Positions 6,124-13,390 of a stretch of DNA of 24,068 bases are shown here, piece by piece. Every line of letters begins with the position of its first letter. Positions within the stretch are counted from its first letter, which is position 1. The position numbers and the translations under genes are program-made. Source of the stretch: JBBROH01 sp038229595 (GTDB lineage Bacteria; Chloroflexota; Chloroflexia; QHBQ01); contig JBBROH010000042.1 of the NCBI GenBank assembly GCA_038229595.1, positions 1 through 24,068 of the forward strand. The letters are read 5' to 3'. The notes beneath the pieces are model-generated. The model did no database searches. It was not told the origin of the DNA and saw nothing but the letters and a program-made list of their open reading frames with translations.

Positions 6124-7614
6124 TTAACCGCCTGCCTGCCCTGCGATACCGGGCTTAGTCATGTTGTGCGGGTCAAGGATATCCTCAAGCTGCTCCTTCG
6201 GCAAGAGTTGCTGTTCGAGAGCCAGTTCGCGCACCGTGCGGTTCTCACGCACCGACTGCTTGGCGAGAGCCGCTGCCTTGTCGTAGCCAATGTAGGGGGC
6301 GAGGGCGGTGGCAAGGCCGCTGCTGTGTTCAACCAGATACTCGCAGCGATCAGCATTGGCGGTGATCCCGACGATGCAGTAATCGGTGAAGCTACGGGTC
6401 GCGTTCTTGAGGATGGTCAGCGACTCCAGGGTGTCGAAGGCGATCATTGGCATCATCACGTTGAGTTCAAGCTGGCCCGCCTCAGCAGCGAGGGCCACCG
6501 CCGTGTCGTTGCCGATCACGTGGTAGCAGACTTGGTTGAGCATCTCGGCCATCACCGGGTTGACCTTGCCGGGCATGATGCTGCTACCAGGCTGCACTGG
6601 CGGCAGCACGATCTCGCCGAAGCCAGTGAAGGGGCCGCTAGACATCAGGCGCAGGTCGTTGGCGATCTTGTTGAGGTCAACCGCGAGACCACGGATCGCG
6701 CTGCTGAACTCTAGCACGCCGCCCATACTCTGGGTGGCCTGCACCAGGTTTTCCGCGCCACGCAGGTCGAAGCCGGTCAGCTTGACCAGGTTCTCTACCA
6801 CGCGGATGATATAGCTGGGTTCGGCGTTGAGGCCGGTGCCAACCGCAGTCGCGCCAATATTAAGCTCCTTGATCGCCTCACTCGCCCGCGCCAGCCGCTC
6901 GCTAGCCCGCTTGATCGTCAGGGCATACGCGCCAAACTCCTGGCCGAGGCGGATCGGCACGGCATCCTGCATATGGGTGCGGCCCGGCTTGAGGATGGTA
7001 TCGAACTCCTGCGCCTTTGCCGCCAACGCCGCCTGCAAATGCGCGAGCGACTCTTGCAGGCCGCCCAATACGTCGAGCATGGCAATCTTCATGCTGGTGG
7101 GGATTACGTCATTGGTACTCTGGGCCATGTTCACGTCGTCGTTAGGGTGGATCAGCTTGTAGTCACCGCGCTGGCCGCCGAGCAGTTCGATAGCTCTATT
7201 CGCTAGCACTTCGTTGCTGTTCATGTTGTGCGAGGTGCCAGCCCCGGCCTGGAACACATCTACGACGAAGTGTTCTAGGTGTTGCCCAGCGAGGATTTCG
7301 TCGGCGGCGGCAATGATCGCGTCAGCCTTCGCCTGGGGCAGGCGGCCCGTGCTGGAGTTCGCCATCGCCGCCGCCTTCTTGACTGTCACGGTGGCGCGGA
7401 TGAAGGCTGGGTGGGGGCCGAGGCCACTAATATTGAAGTTCTCGCGGGCGCGGGCCGACTGCACGCCGTAAAGTGCGCCGACCGGCACCTGCTTCTCGCC
7501 CAGCGGGTCACGCTCGGTGCGGGTCTCGCCGCTGTCAAAGCGGGCCATAGCGATGCCGATAAACGGCTGTTGCAGGCTACCATTGTTTGCGCCGTTGCTG
7601 TTGTTGCTCTCCAT
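6124..7614 (-). CDS. aspA: Aspartate ammonia-lyase (class II fumarase/aspartase superfamily)
   Basis: A 496-residue member of the fumarase/aspartase superfamily, which cleaves aspartate to fumarate and ammonia or hydrates fumarate. The superfamily signature GSSIMPGKVNP is at 343-353, with the mobile-loop serine and K350, and GRTHMQDAVP is at 211-220. The call of aspartase over fumarase C rests on QAGAGTSHNMN, QSTND (166-169 STND) and AEAGQLELNVM. Fumarase C usually has QTGSGTQ, SSND and a GNFELNVF type sequence at these places. The first 22 residues are a Ser/Asn/Gln-rich extension before MARFDSGETRTERD. ATG at 7614 has only a distant AAGGGG (12 bases); an internal ATG at 7548 has no ribosome site. 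Fumarase remains the alternative. Confidence 0.82.
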   Translation of the reverse strand: MESNNSNGANNGSLQQPFIGIAMARFDSGETRTERDPLGEKQVPVGALYGVQSARARENFNISGLGPHPAFIRATVTVKKAAAMANSSTGRLPQAKADAIIAAADEILAGQHLEHFVVDVFQAGAGTSHNMNSNEVLANRAIELLGGQRGDYKLIHPNDDVNMAQSTNDVIPTSMKIAMLDVLGGLQESLAHLQAALAAKAQEFDTILKPGRTHMQDAVPIRLGQEFGAYALTIKRASERLARASEAIKELNIGATAVGTGLNAEPSYIIRVVENLVKLTGFDLRGAENLVQATQSMGGVLEFSSAIRGLAVDLNKIANDLRLMSSGPFTGFGEIVLPPVQPGSSIMPGKVNPVMAEMLNQVCYHVIGNDTAVALAAEAGQLELNVMMPMIAFDTLESLTILKNATRSFTDYCIVGITANADRCEYLVEHSSGLATALAPYIGYDKAAALAKQSVRENRTVRELALEQQLLPKEQLEDILDPHNMTKPGIAGQAGG

Positions 7615-7679
7615 TAAGTTTTGGAACCCCTTCTTCGCTTGTGCGTTATGATAGCAGCAGGCCGCTGCGTTGCGGCATA

Positions 7680-7688
7680 ATTATAGCA
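7680..7688 (-). promoter_or_regulatory. Extended -10 promoter of the aspartate ammonia-lyase gene
   Basis: Minus-strand TGCTATAAT with the hexamer at 7685-7680. No -35 match at 16-18 bases. The predicted start near 7673 gives a leader of about 59 bases. Confidence 0.55.
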
Positions 7689-7734
7689 CAGCAGCAGGTG
7701 GGTTGGCAGGTTTGTGCGCGAAGGAGGAGTGGTG

Positions 7735-7839
7735 ATGAGCAAGTGGCTAGGTTTTACCCGTCTAATGCGCCTGATGCTAACTTCGACATCCAGCCGCCCG
7801 CCGACTGCGAAGCGTGCGTGCCATCTACCCCCAGCGTAG
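7735..7839 (+). CDS. Possible small ORF, 34 residues
   Basis: ATG at 7735 is preceded by AAGGAGG at 7721-7727 with a seven-base spacer after AGGAGG, as good a ribosome site as any in the window. The frame closes with TAG at 7837-7839. The product begins MSKWLGFTRLMRLM and is basic, with no recognised motif. The 338 bases between the lyase and methyltransferase genes hold little else: the lyase promoter at the left end and the methyltransferase ribosome site at the right. No promoter for this ORF was recognised. It could also be a decayed gene start or a leader peptide for the methyltransferase. Confidence 0.35.
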   Translation: MSKWLGFTRLMRLMLTSTSSRPPTAKRACHLPPA

Positions 7840-7952
7840 GCAAGTAGCATGGGTAGACCCCTCCACCTGCCCCCAGCCACGCGCTCTGGTACGTATTCTG
7901 CTAGGTTCAAGGGGCAACTGAAGCCAGGCTTACCCTTTTGGAGGAGACTACA

Positions 7953-8636
7953 ATGGCAGAGCAGCAAATTGGCGACAACCCGAACTACTACCCACCTACC
8001 TACTTCGCGCGTGAGGACGAGAGCCTCGACGACCGCTTCTACAGTAGCCCGCGCCTGGTCGTCCACATCGACGAACACGCAAGGGCGACCATCGGCCAGC
8101 TTTACGCCGAACTGATCCCCCCTGGTGCAACCATCCTCGACCTGATGAGTAGCTGGCGGTCGCACTACCCGGCAGGGTTGGTGCAGAGCAAGCGCGAGAT
8201 TGTCGGCCACGGCATGAACGAGGTGGAGTTGCGCGAAAACCCGGTGCTAGACCGTTACGTGGTGCAGAACCTCAATCAGAATCCCACGTTGGCATTCGAC
8301 GACAACTACTTTGATGCGGTGACAAACACCGTCTCCGTGCAATATCTCACCCGGCCCATCGAGGTGTTCCGCGAGGTGCAGCGGGTGCTGAAGCCCGGCG
8401 GTCAGCACATCGTCGCCTTCAGCAATCGGATGTTCCCGACGAAGGCGGTGGCGATCTGGCGCGGCCTGAGCGAGGAGGCGCGGGTTACGCTGGTAGAGGG
8501 CTACTTCCAGCACGCGGGCGGCTACAGCGAGGTGCGCGCGATCATCCGCAAGGACGACGCAGCGACGGGCGGCAGGCTGCGTAGCTGGCTAGCCCCGCAG
8601 AACGACCCAGTATACATAGTGGTAGGCCGTAAGTAG
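7953..8636 (+). CDS. Class I SAM-dependent methyltransferase (Methyltransf_11-like)
   Basis: A 227-residue protein with a Rossmann-type methyltransferase core. ATILDLMSSW (about 59-68) matches motif I, FDDNYFDAVTNTVSVQYL (about 115-132) the motif II/III region, and REVQRVLKPGGQHIVAFSNRMF (about 140 onward) the post-II segment typical of Methyltransf_11. The usual GxGxG of motif I is replaced by an LMSSWRSH variant, seen in a recognised subgroup. The C-terminus is short, with an ADP-like loop not visible. ATG at 7953 is chosen because GGAGGAG precedes it at 7940-7946; the frame could be extended to a TTG at 7938 only by absorbing that site. No operon partner is evident and the substrate is unknown. 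Confidence 0.85.
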   Translation: MAEQQIGDNPNYYPPTYFAREDESLDDRFYSSPRLVVHIDEHARATIGQLYAELIPPGATILDLMSSWRSHYPAGLVQSKREIVGHGMNEVELRENPVLDRYVVQNLNQNPTLAFDDNYFDAVTNTVSVQYLTRPIEVFREVQRVLKPGGQHIVAFSNRMFPTKAVAIWRGLSEEARVTLVEGYFQHAGGYSEVRAIIRKDDAATGGRLRSWLAPQNDPVYIVVGRK

Positions 8637-8646
8637 GGGCCAGCGA

Positions 8647-8692
8647 CAAGGCAGAGGGGCAGGCCACAGCTAGCCCGCTGCCTCTCTCCTTG
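8647..8692. terminator. Hairpin between convergent genes
   Basis: CAAGG and AGAGG (8647-8657, one unpaired base between) pair with CCTCT and CCTTG (8681-8692, two unpaired bases between), giving a 10-bp interrupted stem around a 23-base loop. It lies 10 bases past the methyltransferase stop and 11 past the stop of the facing gene, so it could serve both. No T tract is present. Confidence 0.35.
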
Positions 8693-8703
8693 CTGCGAGC
8701 TAA

Positions 8704-8955
8704 CTACCTGCTGTGGTTCGTGCTGCTGTCGCTCGTGGTGGGGCCGCCGGGGTAAACGTGCATCTCAATCTTGCCTTGCTTGCGGTGGATGCGGGTCGCT
8801 TCCCCATTCTCGGCTTGCGGTTGTGCTAGCAGCGGGGCAGACTGTGGGTGGCTGCCTACGGCTGCGACAGCCGGGAACTCGCCCAGGCCAGCCAGCAGAA
8901 TCACTACCATCAGCCCCGTAATTGCCATCACCAGTGTCGTCTTTAGCAGGCTCAT
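8704..8955 (-). CDS. Small exported or membrane-anchored protein of unknown function
   Basis: An 83-residue protein. Residues 6-33 are strongly hydrophobic with a possible signal-peptidase site after AVAA, followed by about 48 hydrophilic residues containing several His (HPQS, RIHRKQ, MHVYPGG, NHSR) and no Cys. No family was recognised. ATG at 8955 is preferred because AAGGGGA lies seven bases upstream; a second ATG at 8961 is too close to it, and one at 8988 would add a charged extension before the signal. The gene stands alone between aroA and the convergent methyltransferase. Its promoter has an extended -10 and no -35 but four phased direct repeats, so it looks like a regulated gene. Confidence 0.65.
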   Translation of the reverse strand: MSLLKTTLVMAITGLMVVILLAGLGEFPAVAAVGSHPQSAPLLAQPQAENGEATRIHRKQGKIEMHVYPGGPTTSDSSTNHSR

Positions 8956-9019
8956 TGTCATTCCCCTTTCACCTTCTAATTCTACATTTGCCAAATTGGT
9001 TGCTCCACTCTTTGAGCAA

Positions 9020-9028
9020 ATTATAACA
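9020..9028 (-). promoter_or_regulatory. Extended -10 promoter of the small exported protein
   Basis: Minus-strand TGTTATAAT with the hexamer at 9025-9020. The -35 position (around 9042-9048) has no match to TTGACA and is covered by direct repeats. Predicted start near 9013, leader about 58 bases. Confidence 0.55.
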
Positions 9029-9033
9029 AACTA

Positions 9034-9076
9034 ACCTTACCAAATAACCTACCCCTCACCTTACCTTTACCTTACC
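9034..9076 (-). promoter_or_regulatory. Four direct repeats GGTAAGGT, about 11-bp phased: candidate activator site
   Basis: Plus-strand ACCTTACC occurs at 9034-9041, 9058-9065 and 9069-9076, with ACCTACC at 9047-9053. Start-to-start distances are 13, 11 and 11 bases, close to one helical turn. The array begins eight bases upstream of the -10 hexamer and replaces the -35. This geometry is like the 11-bp direct repeats bound by OmpR/PhoB-type response regulators; the regulator is not identified. Confidence 0.5.
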
Positions 9077-9080
9077 ATTT

Positions 9081-9107
9081 CCGAGGCAGCTTTCTGCCTT
9101 CACTCGG
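9081..9107 (-). terminator. Possible weak terminator downstream of aroA
   Basis: GGCAG (9085-9089) and CTGCC (9094-9098) form a five-base stem with a CTTT loop, extended by CCGA/TCGG across a five-base bulge. It lies 23 bases past the aroA stop. No T tract follows on the minus strand. Confidence 0.3.
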
Positions 9108-9129
9108 TAACTAGGGTGGTTAGGAGCGG

Positions 9130-10461
9130 CTAGCGGCCTGCGAGGGTGGCGTAGTCTTGCCAGAAGCTGGGGTAGGAGACAGCCACGCAGGCAGGGTCAT
9201 CGAGGGTGCTGTCTCCTTCGGCGAGGCCAGCGGCGATAGCGAAGGTCATGGCGAGGCGGTGATCGCCGTAGGTTTGCAGGTCGGCTCCGCGCAGTTTCGC
9301 CCCCCCGCTGATGATCATGCCGTCTGGCAACTCGCTGACTTGCACGCCCAGCTTACCTAGCCCACGGCTGACGGCGGTGATGCGGTCGCTTTCCTTCACG
9401 CGCATCTCGCCCGCGTCGCGGATCGTGGTTGGCCCCACAGCGCAGGCGGCGGCCAGCGCGAGGATCGGCACCTCATCGATCAGCCGCGGGATGATCGCGC
9501 CCTCAACTGTCACCCCGCGCAGCTTGCTGCTCCGCACCAGCAGGTCGCCGATTGGCTCGCCCGCTTGCTCCTGTTCGTTGCTGACCACGATCTCTGCGCC
9601 CATCTCGCGCAGCACATCAAGCAAGCCCGTGCGCGTCGGGTTGAGGTTGACTCCCCGCAAGCTGATCTCCGCGTTGGGGTGGATCGCTCCGGCCACCAGC
9701 CAGAAGGCCGCCGTGCTGAAGTCGCCTGGCACCGCCACGTCTGTCGCCCGCAGGCTTGCGCCGCCCACCATGCGGATTTCGCCCTCCTCCCCAGTAGGGC
9801 TGGCACTGCTGGTCAGCGGCACGCCCATCGCGCGCAGTAGCCGCTCGCTATGGTCGCGGCTGCCCACCTTGCCGCTCAGCACGTTCGCGCCCTCGGCGTA
9901 GAGGCCCGCAAGGAGGATCGCCGACTTGACCTGCGCGCTGGCGACGGGCAGCCGGTAGCTGGCGGCTTGCAATGGGCGGCGACCGACGATGGAGAGCGGT
10001 AGCAGCCTGCCTCCCTGCCGCCCGCTGATCTGTGCGCCCATTGCCCGCAACGGCTCGGCTACCCGCGCCATTGGGCGGCGGCTGAGAGAGGGATCGCCGG
10101 TTAGCACGCTATAGAAGGGCTGACCAGCGAGCAAGCCACAGAGCAGCCGCGTGGTCGTGCCAGAGTTCTGCGCGTCCAAAACGCCCTCGGCTTCGCGTAG
10201 ACCCTCCCGCCCTACGCCATGCACTGTCAGGGTGAGGCTACCATCGGCGGCCTCTTGCTGCTCAATCTGCACACCAAGCTGTTGCATGATCGCCACTGTC
10301 GCCAGGCAGTCGGCCCCCGGCAGGAAGTGGCTGACCACCGCTGTACCCTCGGCCACGCTGTTGAAGATCACAGCACGATGCGAGAGCGACTTGTCGCCCG
10401 GCGGGGTGAGGCTACCGTGTAGGCGCGGGGTGGGGTGGATGGTTTGGGGCTGGTTGGTCAT
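9130..10461 (-). CDS. aroA: 3-phosphoshikimate 1-carboxyvinyltransferase (EPSP synthase)
   Basis: The sixth enzyme of the shikimate pathway, joining phosphoenolpyruvate to shikimate-3-phosphate in the cytoplasm; 443 residues, normal for the family. PPGDKSLSHRA carries K24 and S25. DAQNSGTTTRLL (about 96-107) is the PEP-binding loop, with the glycine (G101) retained where some glyphosate-tolerant forms have alanine. GDFSTAAFWLVAGAI, MRVKESDRI and YGDHRLAM are all present. No other aro gene is in the window. There is no ribosome-binding site before ATG 10461. Instead a TATAAT ends six bases upstream, predicting a leaderless transcript even though crtI ends only 40 bases upstream on the same strand. 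Confidence 0.96.
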   Translation of the reverse strand: MTNQPQTIHPTPRLHGSLTPPGDKSLSHRAVIFNSVAEGTAVVSHFLPGADCLATVAIMQQLGVQIEQQEAADGSLTLTVHGVGREGLREAEGVLDAQNSGTTTRLLCGLLAGQPFYSVLTGDPSLSRRPMARVAEPLRAMGAQISGRQGGRLLPLSIVGRRPLQAASYRLPVASAQVKSAILLAGLYAEGANVLSGKVGSRDHSERLLRAMGVPLTSSASPTGEEGEIRMVGGASLRATDVAVPGDFSTAAFWLVAGAIHPNAEISLRGVNLNPTRTGLLDVLREMGAEIVVSNEQEQAGEPIGDLLVRSSKLRGVTVEGAIIPRLIDEVPILALAAACAVGPTTIRDAGEMRVKESDRITAVSRGLGKLGVQVSELPDGMIISGGAKLRGADLQTYGDHRLAMTFAIAAGLAEGDSTLDDPACVAVSYPSFWQDYATLAGR

Positions 10462-10467
10462 GGCGGC

Positions 10468-10496
10468 ATTATAGCACGGTCATCTACCGCCAACAA
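10468..10496 (-). promoter_or_regulatory. Leaderless-type promoter of aroA
   Basis: Minus-strand TTGTTG (10496-10491), a 17-base spacer and TATAAT (10473-10468) within TGCTATAAT. Six bases separate the -10 from the ATG, so transcription should begin at or next to the A of the start codon. Confidence 0.65.
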
Positions 10497-10501
10497 CCTC
10501 C

Positions 10502-11998
10502 TTACCCTTTGATCTTGCCCGTGATCAGGTCGGCAGCGATCTTGGCGGTCAGCAGCACGCCCGGCACGCCTGCGCCGGGGTGGGTGCCGCCCCCCACGAT
10601 GTAGAGGTTGGCGAAGTCCTCCGAGCGGTTGTGGGCGCGGAAGTAGGCCGACTGCAAGAGGGTCGGCTCAAAGCTGAAGGTGCTACCCTGGTAGGCTAGC
10701 AGGTCATCCTGGAAGTCGAGCGGGGTCATGCGGTGCAACACCTTGATGTGCTTGCTCAGGTCTTCGAGGCCAAAGTCGTGTTCAAGGAAATGGATCACGC
10801 TCTCCTCCATCACCGCGCCATAGGTCTCCCAGGCGATGCCCGCATCCAGGGTCGGCACTGGGATCAGCATATAGATGCTGTCGCCCCCTTCAGGAGCCAT
10901 GCTGGGGTCGCTACGGGTAGGGGCGTGGGCATAGATCGAGTATTGCTCCGACAGCTTCTTGCCCTTGAAGATAGCCTGCAAGGTCTCGCGGTATTGCTCG
11001 CTGAGGATCAGAGTGTGGTGGAATAGCTTGGGGTACTGGCGGTCGGTGCCGATGTAGAGGAGGAAAAGCGACATCCCCCGCTTCATGCTTTCCACCTTGC
11101 GGTCAGTCCAGAAGCGGCGGTGTTCGGGCTTGATCAGGTACTTGTAAGTCCAGGAGGTGTCCGCGTTGCTAACCACAATGTCGGCGGGCAGAATGCTGTC
11201 GTCGGCCAGGCGCACGCCCGTGGCGCGGCGGTTCTCGATCACGATCTCCTTGACCGCACAGTTGGTGATCAGCTTGCCGCCCAGTTCGGCGTAGAGCCTG
11301 GCGAAGGCGAGGATTACCCCGTACATCCCCCCATCTTGGGCATACCAGACCCCCTCATGCCGCTCGATAGCCGGTAGCATTGCGTAGATCGCTGGCACGC
11401 TGGCGGGATTGCCACCCAGGAACAGCGACTGGAAGCCCATCGCCCGTTGGTTGTACTCGTGGTGGAACTTGCCCTTCATAAACTGGTAGACGGGCAGGAT
11501 CGCGTTCATCTTGAGCATCTGTGGCACCAGCTTCATCTGATCCCACAGCCGCATGAAGGGCTGGCTGCCAAACTTGAGGTAGCCCATCTTGAAGATCGGG
11601 TCAATGGACTTGAGGAATGGCTCGTAGCGTTCTGCGTCGCGCGGGTCGAACTTCGCCAGTTCCCGCTTCATCCGCTCGGTGTTGCCAGAGTAGTCAATAT
11701 ACTGAGTGTAGCTGTCGTCGGGGAAGTAGATGCGGTAGTAAGGATCGAGGGGGATCAGCTTCACATAGTCGTCGAAATTACGCCCAGCGAGGGTGAACAG
11801 CTCGCGGAACAACGAGGGCAGGGTAACGAGGCTCGGCCCCATGTCGAAGGTATAGCCACTGTCTTCCAGGCGATAGGCGCGCCCACCCACCTTCGTCCGC
11901 TTCTCCACCACCGTCACCTCGTAGCCTGCTACCTGCAAGCGGATCGCAGTCGCCAAACCAGCGAAGCCTGCCCCAATGACCACAACTTTCTGTGCCAT
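10502..11998 (-). CDS. crtI: CrtI-family phytoene desaturase/carotenoid oxidoreductase
   Basis: A 498-residue FAD-dependent carotenoid desaturase. The N-terminal dinucleotide fold is VVVIGAGFAGLATAIRL (about 5-21), followed by VVEKRTKVGGRA and the DMGPSLVTLP segment typical of CrtI. The C-terminal signature is LYIVGGGTHPGAGVPGVLL (about 467-485). Length is normal. No phytoene synthase or other carotenoid gene is visible, so the exact step (phytoene desaturation or a related CrtI-type reaction) is not certain. ATG at 11998 has AAGGAT about 11 bases upstream. The gene follows the small membrane gene by 61 bases without a clear promoter of its own, so it is probably cotranscribed with it. aroA follows 40 bases later with its own promoter. 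Confidence 0.92.
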   Translation of the reverse strand: MAQKVVVIGAGFAGLATAIRLQVAGYEVTVVEKRTKVGGRAYRLEDSGYTFDMGPSLVTLPSLFRELFTLAGRNFDDYVKLIPLDPYYRIYFPDDSYTQYIDYSGNTERMKRELAKFDPRDAERYEPFLKSIDPIFKMGYLKFGSQPFMRLWDQMKLVPQMLKMNAILPVYQFMKGKFHHEYNQRAMGFQSLFLGGNPASVPAIYAMLPAIERHEGVWYAQDGGMYGVILAFARLYAELGGKLITNCAVKEIVIENRRATGVRLADDSILPADIVVSNADTSWTYKYLIKPEHRRFWTDRKVESMKRGMSLFLLYIGTDRQYPKLFHHTLILSEQYRETLQAIFKGKKLSEQYSIYAHAPTRSDPSMAPEGGDSIYMLIPVPTLDAGIAWETYGAVMEESVIHFLEHDFGLEDLSKHIKVLHRMTPLDFQDDLLAYQGSTFSFEPTLLQSAYFRAHNRSEDFANLYIVGGGTHPGAGVPGVLLTAKIAADLITGKIKG

Positions 11999-12059
11999 AG
12001 CTTACATATCCTTTTCTGTAGACGTTACCAGGTCGCCAATAGAAGCTGCGATCTGCTCT

Positions 12060-12320
12060 CTAGCGGGCTATTCGCAGCAGCAAGGCCAGCATGACCGCCA
12101 TGCCGATGCCAATCGCAGCAAAGAGCGGCACACCCCGACCAACGCGGTTGAGGCCAGCCAGGATGATCGCCGCCCCGCAACCGAGCAGCAGCGTTCCCGC
12201 CAGGGTGAGCAGCGGCCCGCCCCCGCCAAAGCTCTGCGCCACCACCCGCAGGCCAAACGCTGCTTCGCTGAAGCCGAGTAGTAGCAGGGCAATGTCGGTG
12301 ATTGTAAAACCTCTCTCCAT
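12060..12320 (-). CDS. Small three-helix membrane protein, unknown function
   Basis: An 86-residue protein beginning MERGFTITDIALLLLG, with hydrophobic segments near 8-28, 35-53 and 62-83. A glycine-rich turn (SFGGGG) separates the first two. No family was recognised. The frame extends upstream to 12428, but the extra part contains the promoter and is not protein-like. ATG at 12320 lies six bases after a TATAAT and has no ribosome site, so it is probably translated from a leaderless mRNA. It is the first gene of the probable unit with crtI, which makes a membrane role near carotenoid synthesis possible but unproven. Confidence 0.7.
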   Translation of the reverse strand: MERGFTITDIALLLLGFSEAAFGLRVVAQSFGGGGPLLTLAGTLLLGCGAAIILAGLNRVGRGVPLFAAIGIGMAVMLALLLRIAR

Positions 12321-12326
12321 GTGACA

Positions 12327-12355
12327 ATTATAACAATCTCGTGCGGCTAAGGCAA
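12327..12355 (-). promoter_or_regulatory. Leaderless-type promoter of the small membrane gene and crtI
   Basis: Minus-strand TTGCCT (12355-12350), a 17-base spacer and TATAAT (12332-12327) within TGTTATAAT. Six bases separate it from ATG 12320, the same geometry as at aroA. Confidence 0.7.
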
Positions 12356-12433
12356 ACCAGCGTGTAGGGTTGCCGTCTAGTGTGCTACTTTGCTGGCGAA
12401 GGCTTTCCTCAACCGCGAAATTAGGCAAGCAAA

Positions 12434-12460
12434 GGGGGCGTACCTAACGAGTACGCCCCC
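12434..12460 (-). terminator. Strong terminator after the metallopeptidase gene
   Basis: A perfect 10-bp stem, GGGGGCGTAC with GTACGCCCCC and a seven-base loop, can be extended by AAGC/GCTT. On the minus strand it is followed by TTTGCTTGCC. It lies 24 bases past the peptidase stop and isolates that gene from the small membrane gene. Confidence 0.8.
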
Positions 12461-12483
12461 TGCTTGTTGCCGCTGGCTGCTGG

Positions 12484-13158
12484 CTAACGGCCCCGCGAGG
12501 CGATGCTCAGGTAGTAGAGCAGGGTGGCAACCGAAGCGATGATCGCCGCGATGTACGTCCAGGCTGCTGCCCCCAACACCTTGCGCGCTCCCACCTGCTC
12601 CTCCTCAGTAACCAGGATACCGTTGTCGGCCAACATCAGGTTGGCACGGCGGCTGGCATCCAACTCCACCGGTAGGGTAGCGACCGCAAAGGCTGTGCCA
12701 ACCGCGAAGGCAGCAATACCTAGCCACAGCAGGCCTAGTACGTTCATGAAGACACCAGCCAGGATCAGGACGAAGGCGAGGTTGCTGCCGAGTTGGGCGG
12801 CTGGTACCAGGGCCGAGCGCAGCTTCATTGGCGCGTACTGCTGCGCGTCCTGGAGGGCGTGGCTGACCTCGTGGGCTACGATACCGAGGGCGGCTACCGA
12901 GTTATCCTGGGCCACCTGCGGGCTTAGGTGCATACTCTTGTCGCGCGGGTCGTAGTAGTTCTCCAACGCATTGTTGGTGTCGGCGGTGACGGGCATCCCC
13001 ACCAGACCGTTGCGGTCGAGCAGGTAGCGGGCCAGTTCTGCGCCGCTCATCCCCCGCGTGCTGCGGAGTTGCGAAAACTTCTTGTAGGTGTTCTGAATGT
13101 TGCTCTGCGCCCAGAAGGCGATCAGGATCGCTGGGAGCATAAATAGTAGATAAAGCAT
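12484..13158 (-). CDS. Membrane zinc metallopeptidase, YugP/Zn_peptidase_2 family
   Basis: A 224-residue integral membrane peptidase. An N-terminal hydrophobic segment (2-17) precedes the SGAELARYLLDRNGL region. The zinc motif HEVSH is at 96-100 (AHEVSHALQD), followed by two hydrophobic segments at about 120-160 and the ELDASRRA segment that supplies the third ligand region in the family. A last hydrophobic segment lies near 198-218. This matches YugP of Bacillus in length and order; the physiological substrate of the family is unknown. ATG at 13158 has AGGAAAGGA 11 bases upstream. It is transcribed alone, with a leader of about 109 bases and a strong terminator at its end. Confidence 0.9.
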   Translation of the reverse strand: MLYLLFMLPAILIAFWAQSNIQNTYKKFSQLRSTRGMSGAELARYLLDRNGLVGMPVTADTNNALENYYDPRDKSMHLSPQVAQDNSVAALGIVAHEVSHALQDAQQYAPMKLRSALVPAAQLGSNLAFVLILAGVFMNVLGLLWLGIAAFAVGTAFAVATLPVELDASRRANLMLADNGILVTEEEQVGARKVLGAAAWTYIAAIIASVATLLYYLSIASRGR

Positions 13159-13189
13159 GGCGCGGGAGTCCTTTCCTGGTTCGTTGCTA

Positions 13190-13207
13190 GCCTGCGGCGG
13201 TGCAGGC
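13190..13207 (-). other. Hairpin in the metallopeptidase leader
   Basis: GCCTGC and GCAGGC form a perfect 6-bp stem with a six-base loop about 32 bases upstream of the peptidase ATG. The 232 bases between this gene and the thioesterase gene otherwise hold only the promoter at 13274-13302. Confidence 0.35.
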
Positions 13208-13273
13208 GATCTGCTTTGTATGGGTGCTACTTGCGGTCAGCGGCTTGCTTGTGCGCTGGTGTCTACAAGTACA

Positions 13274-13302
13274 ATTATAGCAGGCACAAGCCCAGCGAAC
13301 AA
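13274..13302 (-). promoter_or_regulatory. Promoter of the metallopeptidase gene
   Basis: Minus-strand TTGTTC (13302-13297), a 17-base spacer and TATAAT (13279-13274) within TGCTATAAT. The predicted start near 13267 gives a leader of about 109 bases. Confidence 0.6.
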
Positions 13303-13390
13303 GGGATCGGCCTCGTGTCTAATCAACATCTAATACGTAGAGGCTTCTATACTGCTCAGGCTAGTGGCAGGGCTAGGAGCAATACCGCCC

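Noticed and set aside
6124..7614. Assignment of the lyase as fumarase C
   Set aside because: STND, QAGAGTS and AEAGQLELNVM favour aspartase, although an assay would be needed to exclude fumarase.
12321..12428. Upstream extension of the small membrane gene
   Set aside because: It would contain the promoter at 12327-12355 and adds a non-hydrophobic, non-conserved-looking segment.
13303..13390. Possible terminator or small RNA after the thioesterase gene
   Set aside because: Only a weak CTAG-based repeat; no convincing stem or tail.
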